A stretch of DNA of 22,983 nt from Candidatus Aerophobus profundus SCGC AAA252-L23 (GTDB lineage: Bacteria > Aerophobota > Aerophobia > Aerophobales > Aerophobaceae): contig AQRW01000165.1 in assembly GCA_000402295.1 (NCBI GenBank), positions 1 to 22,983 on the forward strand, written 5' to 3'. Every line of letters begins with the position of its first letter. The first letter of the stretch is position 1. Both the position numbers and the translations under genes were made by a program. Below the pieces are notes generated by a model, which was not told the DNA's origin, did not search any database, and saw nothing but the letters and a program-made list of their open reading frames with translations. This document shows positions 8,359 through 15,944 of the stretch, in pieces.

Positions 8359-9624
8359 TCAATACTTTACCCCGTACTTGGGCCACACTTCCGCCGCCTT
8401 TTTCTCCATGGAGTCCAGGATTTGTTTGTAGGTAGAGGGCTTAATTAACATTTGTTCGAACTGATCCACGGCGTGTTCCACTATCTCTACCGGGGTAGCC
8501 TCCCAAAAACGAATCAACTTATTGGGGTAATTCTCGGTCAATTTCATGATGGTGACGAATTCCGGATTGCTCTTACCTACCACATCTTTGGGGGTTAGCT
8601 TATCCCAGGGAACGGGATGCAATAGGTCCCAGCGTGCCTCAGCAGCTTTGGGGGAAGAAAACCACCATTTAATCCACTCTTTGGCCAAATCCTTATCCGG
8701 AGAGTTTTTACCCACTATAAGCGGAGATACCTCGGTTATAATGGCCCCTTGGCCTTTTTCGGTAATAGCAGGCAAAATACAGACATCGAAGTCCTTACCG
8801 GGCTTCAGTCCGCCACCCATAAGGATTGAACTGTACCAGTCACCAAAAGGAGCGTAGGCCAGTTCACCCCGTTTGAACATCCCGGGAAAATCCTCCACAT
8901 AACGTGCATCCATGGGGGCGAAATAGCCTTTATCCAGCATTTCCTTCCAAATCTCCATTGCCTGCACTACAGTTTTATCAGTCCAGTGGGCTCGTCCGGC
9001 CATTAAATCATTATAGAATCCGGCATCTATCCGGTAAAGAATCTCCTGGAAAACAATAAAAGAAGTCCAACGAGATTTTCCTATGGTGTTTCCAATGCCG
9101 CTGATACCCTGACTCTTAAAGAAGGCCAACTGGTCCATAAATCCGTCCCAGGTCTGGGGTGGTTTCAGCCCATATTTCTCAAATAAAGGTACGCTGTAGT
9201 ACCAGACCCAATAGTCGGAGAGAAAAACAGCTCCGTAGGCAAAATCGCCAAAGCTGAGGGCTTGCCGCAGTCCGGCAGCCACATTATCTCCGGCGGCATC
9301 CCATACTTCAGAAAGATCCTCAACCAGACCTGCATCCACTAACTCTTTGGCCCGGTAGGCAAACCACCACTTGAATAGCGCTGGTGCTCGGGAAGTGGGT
9401 AGATCAGTCTTAATTCTGGTTTTGTAGACTTCTGTATCGTAAGGAACAGGTTCCATCTTGATTCCGATCTCCTGAGCCGAGACTTCTCCTATTTTGGTCC
9501 AGTTATCTTGCCATTCCGGATTGTCATGATAGAAAGTAAAGGTACGAACACCTGCTGCCACAACATTGGCTGAAGCAAGGCCCATGGCTATCGTCATAAT
9601 AACAATTAACAAGCGCTTAGGCAT
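8359..9624 (-). CDS. Extracellular solute-binding protein, family 1 (sugar type)
   Basis: 421 residues. The ATG at 9624 is preceded by AAGGAGG. Signal peptide MPKRLLIVIMTIAMGLASANVVAA has no lipobox Cys, so the protein should be soluble in a periplasm. The mature part has the family-1 (MalE/UgpB-like) pattern: an N-lobe beginning FTFYHDNPEWQD, a WDGFMDQLAFFKSQGISGIG block, a FKRGELAYAPFGDW block typical of the hinge region, and VSPLIVGKNSPDKDLAKEWIKWWFSSP near the C-lobe. Many exposed Trp/Tyr residues fit carbohydrate-like ligands. First gene after a strong promoter at 9816-9843, followed by two permease genes. Ligand unknown. Confidence 0.9.
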   Translation of the reverse strand: MPKRLLIVIMTIAMGLASANVVAAGVRTFTFYHDNPEWQDNWTKIGEVSAQEIGIKMEPVPYDTEVYKTRIKTDLPTSRAPALFKWWFAYRAKELVDAGLVEDLSEVWDAAGDNVAAGLRQALSFGDFAYGAVFLSDYWVWYYSVPLFEKYGLKPPQTWDGFMDQLAFFKSQGISGIGNTIGKSRWTSFIVFQEILYRIDAGFYNDLMAGRAHWTDKTVVQAMEIWKEMLDKGYFAPMDARYVEDFPGMFKRGELAYAPFGDWYSSILMGGGLKPGKDFDVCILPAITEKGQGAIITEVSPLIVGKNSPDKDLAKEWIKWWFSSPKAAEARWDLLHPVPWDKLTPKDVVGKSNPEFVTIMKLTENYPNKLIRFWEATPVEIVEHAVDQFEQMLIKPSTYKQILDSMEKKAAEVWPKYGVKY

Positions 9625-9748
9625 TTTTTCCTCCTTTTCCTTGACCTCTTCTTGAATCAGATAAAGCTTCTAGCGAGGGGAAACAATTATTGAAACTTTC
9701 CCTCAAAAAACTTTCTAGGGCAAAATAGGCCCTGACTCACGTTATTCC

Positions 9749-9759
9749 TCACCTCCTTT
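9749..9759 (-). promoter_or_regulatory. Extended ribosome-binding-like block in the leader of transporter operon 1
   Basis: AAAGGAGGTGA on the minus strand is fully complementary to the usual 16S rRNA 3' end, yet lies about 125 bases before the binding-protein ATG, which has its own AAGGAGG. The only start nearby is a GTG 11 bases past the GGAGG, opening a 17-codon frame. The same 11-mer occurs in the leaders of the other two ABC operons. It may be a standby ribosome site or leader-peptide start. Confidence 0.45.
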
Positions 9760-9815
9760 CCGTAAAACCTTGGCCTTGATACTCAAGCGTTTGTCCTCTA
9801 TCATCCAGCGATTTT

Positions 9816-9843
9816 ATTATACTCTGATCCACTTTTTTGACAA
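9816..9843 (-). promoter_or_regulatory. Sigma-70-type promoter for transporter operon 1
   Basis: On the minus strand TTGTCA (9838-9843), a 16-base spacer and a perfect TATAAT (9816-9821). It lies just after the stop of the upstream UroD-like gene and predicts a leader of about 185 bases before the binding-protein start. The operon can therefore be expressed without the upstream gene. Confidence 0.7.
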
Positions 9844-9864
9844 GAATGATTCTGACAGATGTTT

Positions 9865-10989
9865 TCAGGAAATGGGGTATTTTCCATAATCTCTGGCAGC
9901 CTGAAACATAGCACAAATATTCTCCGGAGATACATCCGGACACAAATTATGGATGCCCGCAACTACATACCCTCCTCCTGGAGCCAGGTCCTTTATTCTC
10001 TTCTTAACCTCTTGACGAACTTCCTGGACTGATCCAAAAGGCATAACTTTCTGGGTGTCAATAGCCCCCCAAAAGGCAATGTTATGGCCAAATTCTTTCT
10101 TCAACTTACCCGTATTTCCCATTCTTTTGGTGGAAACCTGGATGGGATTCAGAATATCCACTCCCACATCTATTAAATCACTGATTAAAGGATAAACATC
10201 ACCACAGGAATGATACCAGAGCTTGGCCTTAGTAAGGGAATGAACAAGATCATGCAATTCCTGATGATACGGTTTAACCATCTCGCGGTAGAGCTGGGGA
10301 GAAATAGCCGGACCGACATGAATTCCCAGGTCATCACCGTAGGTTATTACGTCAAGATATTCTCCAACTTCCTTGAGGAAAGCCGTAGCTGTGAGTTTTT
10401 GAATATCGGTCAGTTTTCGCAGAAGAGCCTGAGCAAATTCTTTATCCGCTATCAGATCCATCATAAATTGCTCATATCCCCGAAGATACCAACTGAGCTC
10501 GAAGATAGACCCACTACAATGTCCAACTACGGCGTAATCAGTCTCTTGCCGAAGTTGTTCTGCCTTTTTTCTCAATCCCTCTATTCTCTCCGGTTTAAGA
10601 GGATCAGGCCAGGGATAGTTATCCAGATCCTGTAACTTGACTTTCCTCAAAGGAAATTCAGTAATCTCGTAATAATAACCGATCTTGCTTCTGGTCACTC
10701 CCCATTCGTCAACAAAAGAAGAAGATTCCTTATCTTCATCTTTATTTTTTAGACCCTTCTCAAAAATATACCGGGTATCAATGTCCAATATTTTCAAAAT
10801 AGCTTCCTCAACTTCAACTGTCTGCCAGGTTTTAGAGTACATTCGAGTAGGAGTCTTTACCTCTAAGTATCTCTTCAGATTCTCACAAGTATCAACCAGT
10901 AAAGAAGTGGCCGGTCCTCCCAGATCAAGGGGAACTCGGTCTGGTTCCTGGTGACTCAGGGTAATTTGCACTCGTTCTCTTGGTTTCAT
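9865..10989 (-). CDS. UroD-family methyltransferase-like protein, HxCG subfamily
   Basis: 374 residues; the ATG at 10989 has GGAGGAAG upstream. Opens with MKPRERVQITLSHQEPDRVP, the common start of COG0407 UroD-like methyltransferases. It carries the HSCG motif (260-263), equivalent to the zinc-binding HxC of MtaA/MtbA, then DVGVDILNPIQ (274-284), GAID (309-312), APGGGY (336-341) and a GIHNLCPDVSPENI block (345-358). The MtaA third zinc ligand (Cys in APGCG) has no exact match; Cys350 is nearby. It lacks the Arg-rich heme-UroD signature. It lies upstream of the transporter operon on the same strand, separated by that operon's promoter. Likely a corrinoid- or thiol-linked methyl transfer enzyme; substrate unknown. 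A different subfamily from the second UroD-like gene in this block. Confidence 0.8.
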   Translation of the reverse strand: MKPRERVQITLSHQEPDRVPLDLGGPATSLLVDTCENLKRYLEVKTPTRMYSKTWQTVEVEEAILKILDIDTRYIFEKGLKNKDEDKESSSFVDEWGVTRSKIGYYYEITEFPLRKVKLQDLDNYPWPDPLKPERIEGLRKKAEQLRQETDYAVVGHCSGSIFELSWYLRGYEQFMMDLIADKEFAQALLRKLTDIQKLTATAFLKEVGEYLDVITYGDDLGIHVGPAISPQLYREMVKPYHQELHDLVHSLTKAKLWYHSCGDVYPLISDLIDVGVDILNPIQVSTKRMGNTGKLKKEFGHNIAFWGAIDTQKVMPFGSVQEVRQEVKKRIKDLAPGGGYVVAGIHNLCPDVSPENICAMFQAARDYGKYPIS

Positions 10990-11025
10990 TGTACTTCCTC
11001 CAATTTATTTTTTGGTCTTTCACCT

Positions 11026-11057
11026 GAAAAAATAACCCTGCCATTGGTTCTTGGCAG
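11026..11057 (-). terminator. Rho-independent terminator after the EamA gene
   Basis: On the minus strand CTGCCA, an 8-base loop, TGGCAG (11038-11057), then GGTTATTTTTT. It lies between the EamA stop and the UroD-like start at 10989. The stem is only six pairs, so read-through into the UroD-like gene is possible; I found no clear promoter for that gene. Confidence 0.55.
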
Positions 11058-11094
11058 ATTTTCTGTTCAGAGTCGCCATTACATATTTTCTATT

Positions 11095-11970
11095 TTAGAG
11101 AAAAGTTTCTTCCCTACGGGATAAGAAGTAAACTCCTACAAAAAGCAGGGAAATACCTACTATTTGCATAACGGTAAATAATTCTCTTAAAACAAAAAAA
11201 CCCAATAGTGCGGCAAAAAAGGGACTGAAAAGTTCAACGGCCGAAGCCTGAGCTGCCTTGATTCGCTTCAAACCCTCATAATAAAGTATATATCCTGCGC
11301 CAACTACAACTCCTACAAAAATCTGATAGATATTAGAGATAATCAATGAAGATCGGCTCAGCAAATAAACCGAAAACACCACCGAGGCTATGAGGAACCG
11401 GTAAAAAGTTATCGTCCCGGCGTTTATCTTGGTGAGGTGCTTCCGGGCAGCAATGCCTGCCGTTGCCCAGGCTATAGTAGCTAATAATACTATTAGATCA
11501 TCAACAGTGCCTAATTTTACTCTACCCAGATTTGTTAAGTTTTTGGTGGTAACAAATAGACCAGCCATAATCATAAAGAATATTCCCAAATAATCAAATC
11601 TGGTGAGCTTGTCTTCTTTGAGAATGAAGAATCCGATCAGAACGATAAAAATCGGCTGCATATGTCCTATTAAAACTGCATTAATCACCGCAATCCTGGT
11701 CAGGGCAAAAAAGTACAATAAATCAGCACCTAATGTTCCCACTATGGCAATATATATCAGGGTTGAAAATTGCTTTTTATTGATTCTCAAATTTCCTTTA
11801 TTGGTAATAAAAGTATAGATTAGTGCCGTCAGGGTCACAAACAACGCTCTGACAGCCGAAGTCTGAAGGAAATCTGAATTCGTGTAGGACAATTTAGCCA
11901 AGATAGGCTCGATAGCCCAGGCTATGCTGGCTCCCAGTACCGCACAGATACCTACTGTTTTCGTATTCAT
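11095..11970 (-). CDS. EamA-family (DMT superfamily) transporter
   Basis: 291 residues from the ATG at 11970 (MNTKTVGICAVLG). An in-frame TTG at 12006 would leave a leader of only about 13 bases after the predicted promoter and has no ribosome-binding site. About ten membrane segments arranged as two EamA repeats: the first has the GASIAWAIEPILAKLSY opening and the second begins near DLIVLLATIAWATAGIAARKH. Ends with VGISLLFVGVYFLSRREE. Family members export or take up small metabolites such as amino acids or sugar-nucleotide precursors; nothing here identifies the substrate. It forms its own transcription unit between a promoter and a terminator. Confidence 0.88.
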   Translation of the reverse strand: MNTKTVGICAVLGASIAWAIEPILAKLSYTNSDFLQTSAVRALFVTLTALIYTFITNKGNLRINKKQFSTLIYIAIVGTLGADLLYFFALTRIAVINAVLIGHMQPIFIVLIGFFILKEDKLTRFDYLGIFFMIMAGLFVTTKNLTNLGRVKLGTVDDLIVLLATIAWATAGIAARKHLTKINAGTITFYRFLIASVVFSVYLLSRSSLIISNIYQIFVGVVVGAGYILYYEGLKRIKAAQASAVELFSPFFAALLGFFVLRELFTVMQIVGISLLFVGVYFLSRREETFL

Positions 11971-12025
11971 TCTACTCAATCCCACCCCCGCCGTTATCAA
12001 ACTCAATTAAAACTGGATATCGAGT

Positions 12026-12054
12026 ATTATATAATGGAAAATTAGATTGCACAA
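12026..12054 (-). promoter_or_regulatory. Promoter of the EamA transporter gene
   Basis: On the minus strand a perfect TATAAT (12026-12031) with TTGTGC (12049-12054) 17 bases upstream. The -35 match is weak (TTG only). A start site near 12019 gives a leader of about 50 bases to the ATG at 11970. Confidence 0.55.
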
Positions 12055-12066
12055 CAGCAAAAAGGG

Positions 12067-12083
12067 GCCGACCCCCGTTTGAC
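12067..12083 (+). repeat. 17-bp direct repeat, copy 1
   Basis: GCCGACCCCCGTTTGAC, identical to 12337-12353. Both copies are preceded by AGCAAA and a purine-rich stretch, suggesting element ends 270 bp apart. Confidence 0.7.
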
Positions 12084-12231
12084 TTCCCACTCCAGGTGAG
12101 GCCCATTCTCCTGAGGCGACTTTGATAATCCACCTTAAGGAAGTCTTCCGAGTGGAGGACAAAGAAAAAATTTTGTCTGAGCATCTGAAAGAGGCGAGTT
12201 GTTTACTTTTTTTAGGGGGAGCAGCGAAGCG

Positions 12232-12258
12232 TTGAGGGGGAAAGTATTGCCCCCTCAA
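12232..12258. repeat. Perfect 9-bp-stem hairpin in repeat remnant
   Basis: TTGAGGGGG at 12232-12240 and CCCCCTCAA at 12250-12258 with a 9-base loop. On the + strand it is followed by GATCTTTATTTCTT, so it could act as a weak terminator, but no gene reads into it on that strand. Confidence 0.55.
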
Positions 12259-12336
12259 GATCTTTATTTCTTCCCGAAGCGAGGAGACTGACCAGTCATT
12301 ACTACAATAGAGTATCACCGGAGCAAAGGAGAATGT

Positions 12337-12353
12337 GCCGACCCCCGTTTGAC
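12337..12353 (+). repeat. 17-bp direct repeat, copy 2
   Basis: GCCGACCCCCGTTTGAC, identical to the copy at 12067-12083, same orientation, followed by AAAATGG rather than TTCCCAC. Confidence 0.7.
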
Positions 12354-12595
12354 AAAATGGCTCAGAGGGATACAATCCGACAGTAGTCTCTATCTCTGGG
12401 AATCCGGCAGCAGATAATCTTCCTGGAACTTGATAATAAATCCCACCAGCGAGAACTCATCGTCCAGATAGTGGGTGAGTAAAATAAGCTATCTATTACC
12501 TCCCGGTTATCCAGGATTGTTGTTCAGAGAATAGTGGATGAGCTGGCCAGCCGGGCAATGTTCCCCATCAGGGTTTTGTTTATTAGGAGCAAGGA

Positions 12596-14056
12596 ATGGT
12601 AACCAGAAAAGTATTTGATTCTTTTACCCAACGCTGGAGTTATGAGGGTGGATACCGCCAGGTACTTTTCATAGCTGTTCCGCTCATTTTAAGCACCGGG
12701 GCCTGGTCTGTACAACATTTCGTTGATCGTATGTTCCTGACCTGGTACTCACCAGAGGCAATTGCGGCAGCTATGCCGGCAGGTATGCTTAATTTCACTA
12801 TAATGAGTTTATTTTTGGGTACGGCCGGCTATGTCAACACATTTGTTGCTCAATACTATGGTGTCGGCCATTATGAAAAAATTGGCCCGGTCTTGTGGCA
12901 GGGGATGTACATTGCTGTGGTCGGAGGAATAGTTCACCTACTATTGATTCCTTTAGCAAGTTCCATTTTTCAGTTTGCCGGGCATGCACCCCTGGTTCAA
13001 CAATACGAGACCACTTACTTCCAGATACTCTGCCTGGGAGCCACACCGGCTATTGCTTCTGCTACTATGGCTGGTTTTTTCACCGGACGGGGTCGTCCTT
13101 GGCCCGTTATGTGGGTAAACACTTTAACAACTGTTGTAAACCTCATCTTGGATTATGCCCTAATATTCGGTAAATGGGGTCTGCCCGAGATGGGTATTAA
13201 GGGAGCAGCCATAGCCACGGTTATTTCTGTAGTTTTCTCTTTCTTTGCTTATCTGATTTTGCTGACTCGTTCCACTTACGATCGCCGTTATCATAGCCTG
13301 AGTGGCTGGGCGTTCAATACTTCCCTTTTCTGGCGTCTGTTACGTTTTGGTTTTCCCAGTGGGGTCCAGTTCTTTCTGGATATGGCCGGATTTACTACTT
13401 TTCTCCTCTTGGTGGGACGGTTAGGTACTGTCTATTTGGCAGCTACCAACATTGCCCTTAATATTAACAACATAGCTTTTATGCCCATGATGGGGTTTGG
13501 AATAGCAGTTTCGGTTTTGGTGGGACAGTACTTAGGGAAAAACAGGCCGGATTTGGCCGAACGCAGTGTTTACTCGAGCTTTCACCTGACCTTTATCTAC
13601 ATGGCCAGCGTAGCCGCCGCCTATGTACTGGTTCCCAACATCTTTATAAGTCCTTTTGCTAATCAGGCAGATCCGGTGAGTTTTGCCCCCATCTGGAAAA
13701 TCACCGTTATCCTCCTTCGATTTGTAGCAATTTACTCACTGTTCGACGCTCTAAACATGATTTTTGCCTCGGCAATCAAAGGAGCAGGAGATACCCGATT
13801 CGTTATGATTATGATTGCTACTGTCTCATCGGTAACGCTAATAATTCCAAGTTACATCGCCCTGGTGCTCTTGCACCGGGGTGTTTACGTCGGTTGGACC
13901 ATTGCTTCGGCCTATATCAGTATCCTGGGAGTCATTTTCTTATTTCGCTTTTTAGGAGGAAAATGGAAATCAATGCGGGTCATCGAAGAAGTTGCACCCT
14001 CCGCATCTCCTCTCATTTCCATGGACAACCCTTCTATAGATAAAGAAATAGGGTAA
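12596..14056 (+). CDS. MATE family efflux transporter
   Basis: 486 residues; the ATG has AGGAG six bases upstream. About twelve membrane segments in two MatE repeats. The N-repeat shows VPLILSTGAWSVQHFVDRMFL, the usual MATE opening with a helix-2 polar face, and YVNTFVAQYYGVG, where other MATE proteins have the vs(t)fvaQ.yGag motif. GIKGAAIATVIS around residues 200-211 is a strong family motif. The C-repeat starts near FWRLLRFGFPSGVQFFLDM and contains AVSVLVGQYLGKNRPDLAERS. MATE proteins export cationic drugs or metabolites using H+ or Na+. The charged 35-residue tail is unremarkable. It is a single gene, convergent with the sugar operon that ends at 14120. Its promoter is not obvious. Confidence 0.92.
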   Translation: MVTRKVFDSFTQRWSYEGGYRQVLFIAVPLILSTGAWSVQHFVDRMFLTWYSPEAIAAAMPAGMLNFTIMSLFLGTAGYVNTFVAQYYGVGHYEKIGPVLWQGMYIAVVGGIVHLLLIPLASSIFQFAGHAPLVQQYETTYFQILCLGATPAIASATMAGFFTGRGRPWPVMWVNTLTTVVNLILDYALIFGKWGLPEMGIKGAAIATVISVVFSFFAYLILLTRSTYDRRYHSLSGWAFNTSLFWRLLRFGFPSGVQFFLDMAGFTTFLLLVGRLGTVYLAATNIALNINNIAFMPMMGFGIAVSVLVGQYLGKNRPDLAERSVYSSFHLTFIYMASVAAAYVLVPNIFISPFANQADPVSFAPIWKITVILLRFVAIYSLFDALNMIFASAIKGAGDTRFVMIMIATVSSVTLIIPSYIALVLLHRGVYVGWTIASAYISILGVIFLFRFLGGKWKSMRVIEEVAPSASPLISMDNPSIDKEIG

Positions 14057-14104
14057 CGGCAGGTCAGAGGACAGATTTTCCCTTAGGCCAAATGTTGAGA
14101 CCCG

Positions 14105-14120
14105 AGATCCCATGGGATCT
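14105..14120. repeat. 16-bp perfect palindrome between convergent genes
   Basis: AGATCCCATGGGATCT touches the stop codon of the leftward permease gene and lies 49 bases after the MATE stop. With no loop and no flanking T run it is a poor terminator; it could be a protein-binding site or a dimeric RNA end. Confidence 0.5.
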
Positions 14121-14956
14121 TACTTTATTGCTCCCAAAGTAAGACCCCGCACAATATATTTTTGCGCCAAGCAGGCCAATATGATGGTTGGTAAAGCAGT
14201 TAATACGCCTGCTGCAGTTAATGCTCCCCATCTTATCCCCGTTTGAGTGATAAACCCAGCTAGCACCACGGGCATCGTTTTTGCGTTACGTCCAGTAAAG
14301 AGCAAAGCAAAAAGGAATTCGTTCCAAGCAAATATAAAACATAATATAGCCGTGGCGGCCAGGCCGGGGGCTGATAAGGGTAGCACTACCCGGAAAAAAG
14401 CACCGTATCGAGAGCAACCATCTATCATCGCTGATTCTTCTAATTCTACGGGGAGCTCCCTAAAAAAGCCTCTCATCATCCAGGTGGCAAAACCCAAATT
14501 GAGAGACAGGTAAACTATGATCAATCCTAAGTGAGTATCGAGTAAACCAAGTCGCCTTAACAACAAATATAAAGGAATAGCACTGGCTATGGGAGGAAAC
14601 ATCCGGGTAGACAGCATCCAAAAAGCAATGTCCTCTCTTCCCCGAATGCGAAATCTAGTTAAAGTAAAGGCGGCAAAGGATCCGAGAACCAAGCATATCG
14701 CCGTTGATGTAGAAGTAATGACTAAACCATTGATCAAATACTTTTGAATACTGCTGGCAAAGAAAAGATCACTGTAATTTTGGTAGACCGGCTTAAAGAT
14801 CCAAACGGGGGGAATCCGAAAAGTTTGTACCTGAGTTTTCATCGAGGTCACAAACATCCATATTACCGGAAATAACCATACAATACCCACTATCGCCAAG
14901 ATTGCATACAATATAACAACTACCTTGTTACTTCCGTGAAACTGCAATTCCTTCAC
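14120..14956 (-). CDS. CUT1 sugar ABC transporter permease, MalG type
   Basis: 278 residues from the GTG at 14956 (KELQFHGSNK follows), chosen because AAAGGA lies six bases before it; a TTG at 14974 is in frame but lacks a ribosome-binding site. Six predicted membrane segments. The coupling loop is at about 173-194 (EESAMIDGCSRYGAFFRVVLP), where the classic EAA reads ESA. It ends with QKYIVRGLTLGAIK, a common MalG-family tail. Last gene of operon 2, after its MalF-type partner. No ATPase or enzyme gene accompanies it, so the sugar cannot be inferred. Confidence 0.9.
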   Translation of the reverse strand: MKELQFHGSNKVVVILYAILAIVGIVWLFPVIWMFVTSMKTQVQTFRIPPVWIFKPVYQNYSDLFFASSIQKYLINGLVITSTSTAICLVLGSFAAFTLTRFRIRGREDIAFWMLSTRMFPPIASAIPLYLLLRRLGLLDTHLGLIIVYLSLNLGFATWMMRGFFRELPVELEESAMIDGCSRYGAFFRVVLPLSAPGLAATAILCFIFAWNEFLFALLFTGRNAKTMPVVLAGFITQTGIRWGALTAAGVLTALPTIILACLAQKYIVRGLTLGAIK

Positions 14957-14993
14957 AAAAATTCCTTTCAGCAATTCAACAATTTATTTTGAG

Positions 14994-15884
14994 CTATTCG
15001 GTACGGAACAATCTTATAAGTACATTGGATATAAGTATAATCAAGAAGAGGAGAATATAAGATAGGCCGGCACTATAACCCAATTTGAAAAACCTGAATC
15101 CCACCATATAGATATAGAAGTTGAGAACCTCGGTTTTAATCCCCGGCCCGCCTTGGGTTAGTCCAAAGAATAAATCAAAATTCTTCAAGACGTCCATCAG
15201 TCTTATGAGAAGAGTAATGAGAATAAGTGGTCGGAGAAAGGGTAATTTGACGAATCTGAACAACTGATAACGCGAGGCCCCGTCCACCATGGCTGCTTCC
15301 AAAGGTTCTAAGGGTACATTCCTTAAACCGGTATAAAACACCAGAAAAAACAAAGGAGTCCACTGCCAAACTTCTACCATGATAACTGACATCATAGCAG
15401 TGTTACCTTGAGAAAGCCAGAGAATCCCGTTAAATCCCATTGTTTCAAGAAAATAGTTGATAATTCCTCGATTAGGGTTGAACATGAACCGCCACATAAG
15501 TGCTACCACAATCGGCGCTATGATCATGGGAAATAAGAAGAGCATTTTAAAACTACCCTTTCCCGGAATGTAATCAGCCAGAAGCGCCAGAAACAGACCA
15601 ATGAAGAATTGAAGGGGCAAAACAATACAAAAAATAGCGGTCTTCTGAAGGGCATTATAGAAGCGGGGATCCCTGAATATCTGAATATAATTGCTCAATG
15701 CTACAAAAGGCTGGTGGTGTAATTTCAGTAAGCTTACCGAACGAAAACTCAGGTTTAGAGAATAAACCAGCGGGAAAATTGTAATAGCCAGTAAGACAAT
15801 AACCGCTGGCAATAAAAACACGTATGGTTGGATCTTCGTTGCTATATGACTAATTTTGCCGTTCCTTCCCATTTGGTCCACCAT
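14994..15884 (-). CDS. CUT1 sugar ABC transporter permease, MalF/UgpA type
   Basis: 296 residues from the ATG at 15884. An ATG four codons later (15872) has GGTGG before it and is an alternative start. About six membrane segments, the first near 20-45. The EAA loop is PLEAAMVDGASRYQLFRFV, near 194-212, followed by KLPFLRP. It has the short N-terminus of UgpA/LacF-like proteins. The start codon lies five bases from a 13-bp-stem hairpin, so its translation could be restrained relative to the binding protein upstream. Confidence 0.9.
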   Translation of the reverse strand: MVDQMGRNGKISHIATKIQPYVFLLPAVIVLLAITIFPLVYSLNLSFRSVSLLKLHHQPFVALSNYIQIFRDPRFYNALQKTAIFCIVLPLQFFIGLFLALLADYIPGKGSFKMLFLFPMIIAPIVVALMWRFMFNPNRGIINYFLETMGFNGILWLSQGNTAMMSVIMVEVWQWTPLFFLVFYTGLRNVPLEPLEAAMVDGASRYQLFRFVKLPFLRPLILITLLIRLMDVLKNFDLFFGLTQGGPGIKTEVLNFYIYMVGFRFFKLGYSAGLSYILLFLIILISNVLIRLFRTE

Positions 15885-15889
15885 AAACT

Positions 15890-15926
15890 TCAGGCAGAGG
15901 TGAATTGAACCCCCACCTCTGCCTGA
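15890..15926 (-). promoter_or_regulatory. Intercistronic hairpin between binding-protein and permease genes
   Basis: TCAGGCAGAGGTG at 15890-15902 is exactly reverse-complemented at 15914-15926 with an 11-base loop. It fills the gap between the binding-protein stop and the permease start of operon 2. No T run follows on the transcribed strand. Same place, but different sequence, as the hairpins of operons 1 and 3. Confidence 0.75.
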
Positions 15927-15944
15927 CTCCAGTTATCTCAGAAA

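Larger units (their letters stand above)
9625..9864 (-). other. 240-bp leader/spacer of transporter operon 1
   Basis: Holds the promoter, the extended ribosome-binding-like block, a small hairpin (AGGGC-7 bases-GCCCT near 9715-9733) and the binding-protein ribosome-binding site. The 64-codon open frame across it has no plausible start signal of its own and is not called. Confidence 0.5.
12007..12595. other. 590-bp divergent spacer with repeat remnants, no supported gene
   Basis: Lies between the divergent EamA and MATE genes. It contains the EamA promoter, two copies of a 17-base direct repeat (12067-12083 and 12337-12353) and a perfect hairpin at 12232-12258. A 122-codon open frame on the minus strand (12007-12375) has no recognisable domain and crosses the repeats, so I do not call it. 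The composition suggests debris of small mobile elements. Confidence 0.5.

Noticed and set aside
9690..9740. 17-codon leader peptide (GTG start) after the extended ribosome-binding block
   Set aside because: The spacing is long, no equivalent leader frame exists in the other two operons, and the residues show no attenuation-like codon run. Kept only as one explanation for the block.
9749..9943. 64-codon minus-strand open frame between the UroD-like gene and operon 1
   Set aside because: It overlaps the end of the UroD-like gene in another frame and runs through the promoter and leader; no start signal.
4453..10989. UroD-like genes as heme-pathway uroporphyrinogen decarboxylase (hemE)
   Set aside because: Both lack the N-terminal PxWxMRQAGR substrate-binding signature, and the neighbours are transport and pterin genes, not tetrapyrrole genes.
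10990..11094. Cobalamin riboswitch or promoter before the upstream UroD-like gene
   Set aside because: The 105-bp gap contains a terminator-like hairpin but no B12-box-like sequence and no convincing -35/-10 pair.
12007..12375. 122-codon minus-strand open frame upstream of the EamA gene
   Set aside because: It crosses the 17-bp direct repeats and the hairpin, overlaps the EamA promoter, has no ribosome-binding site and shows no domain-like pattern.
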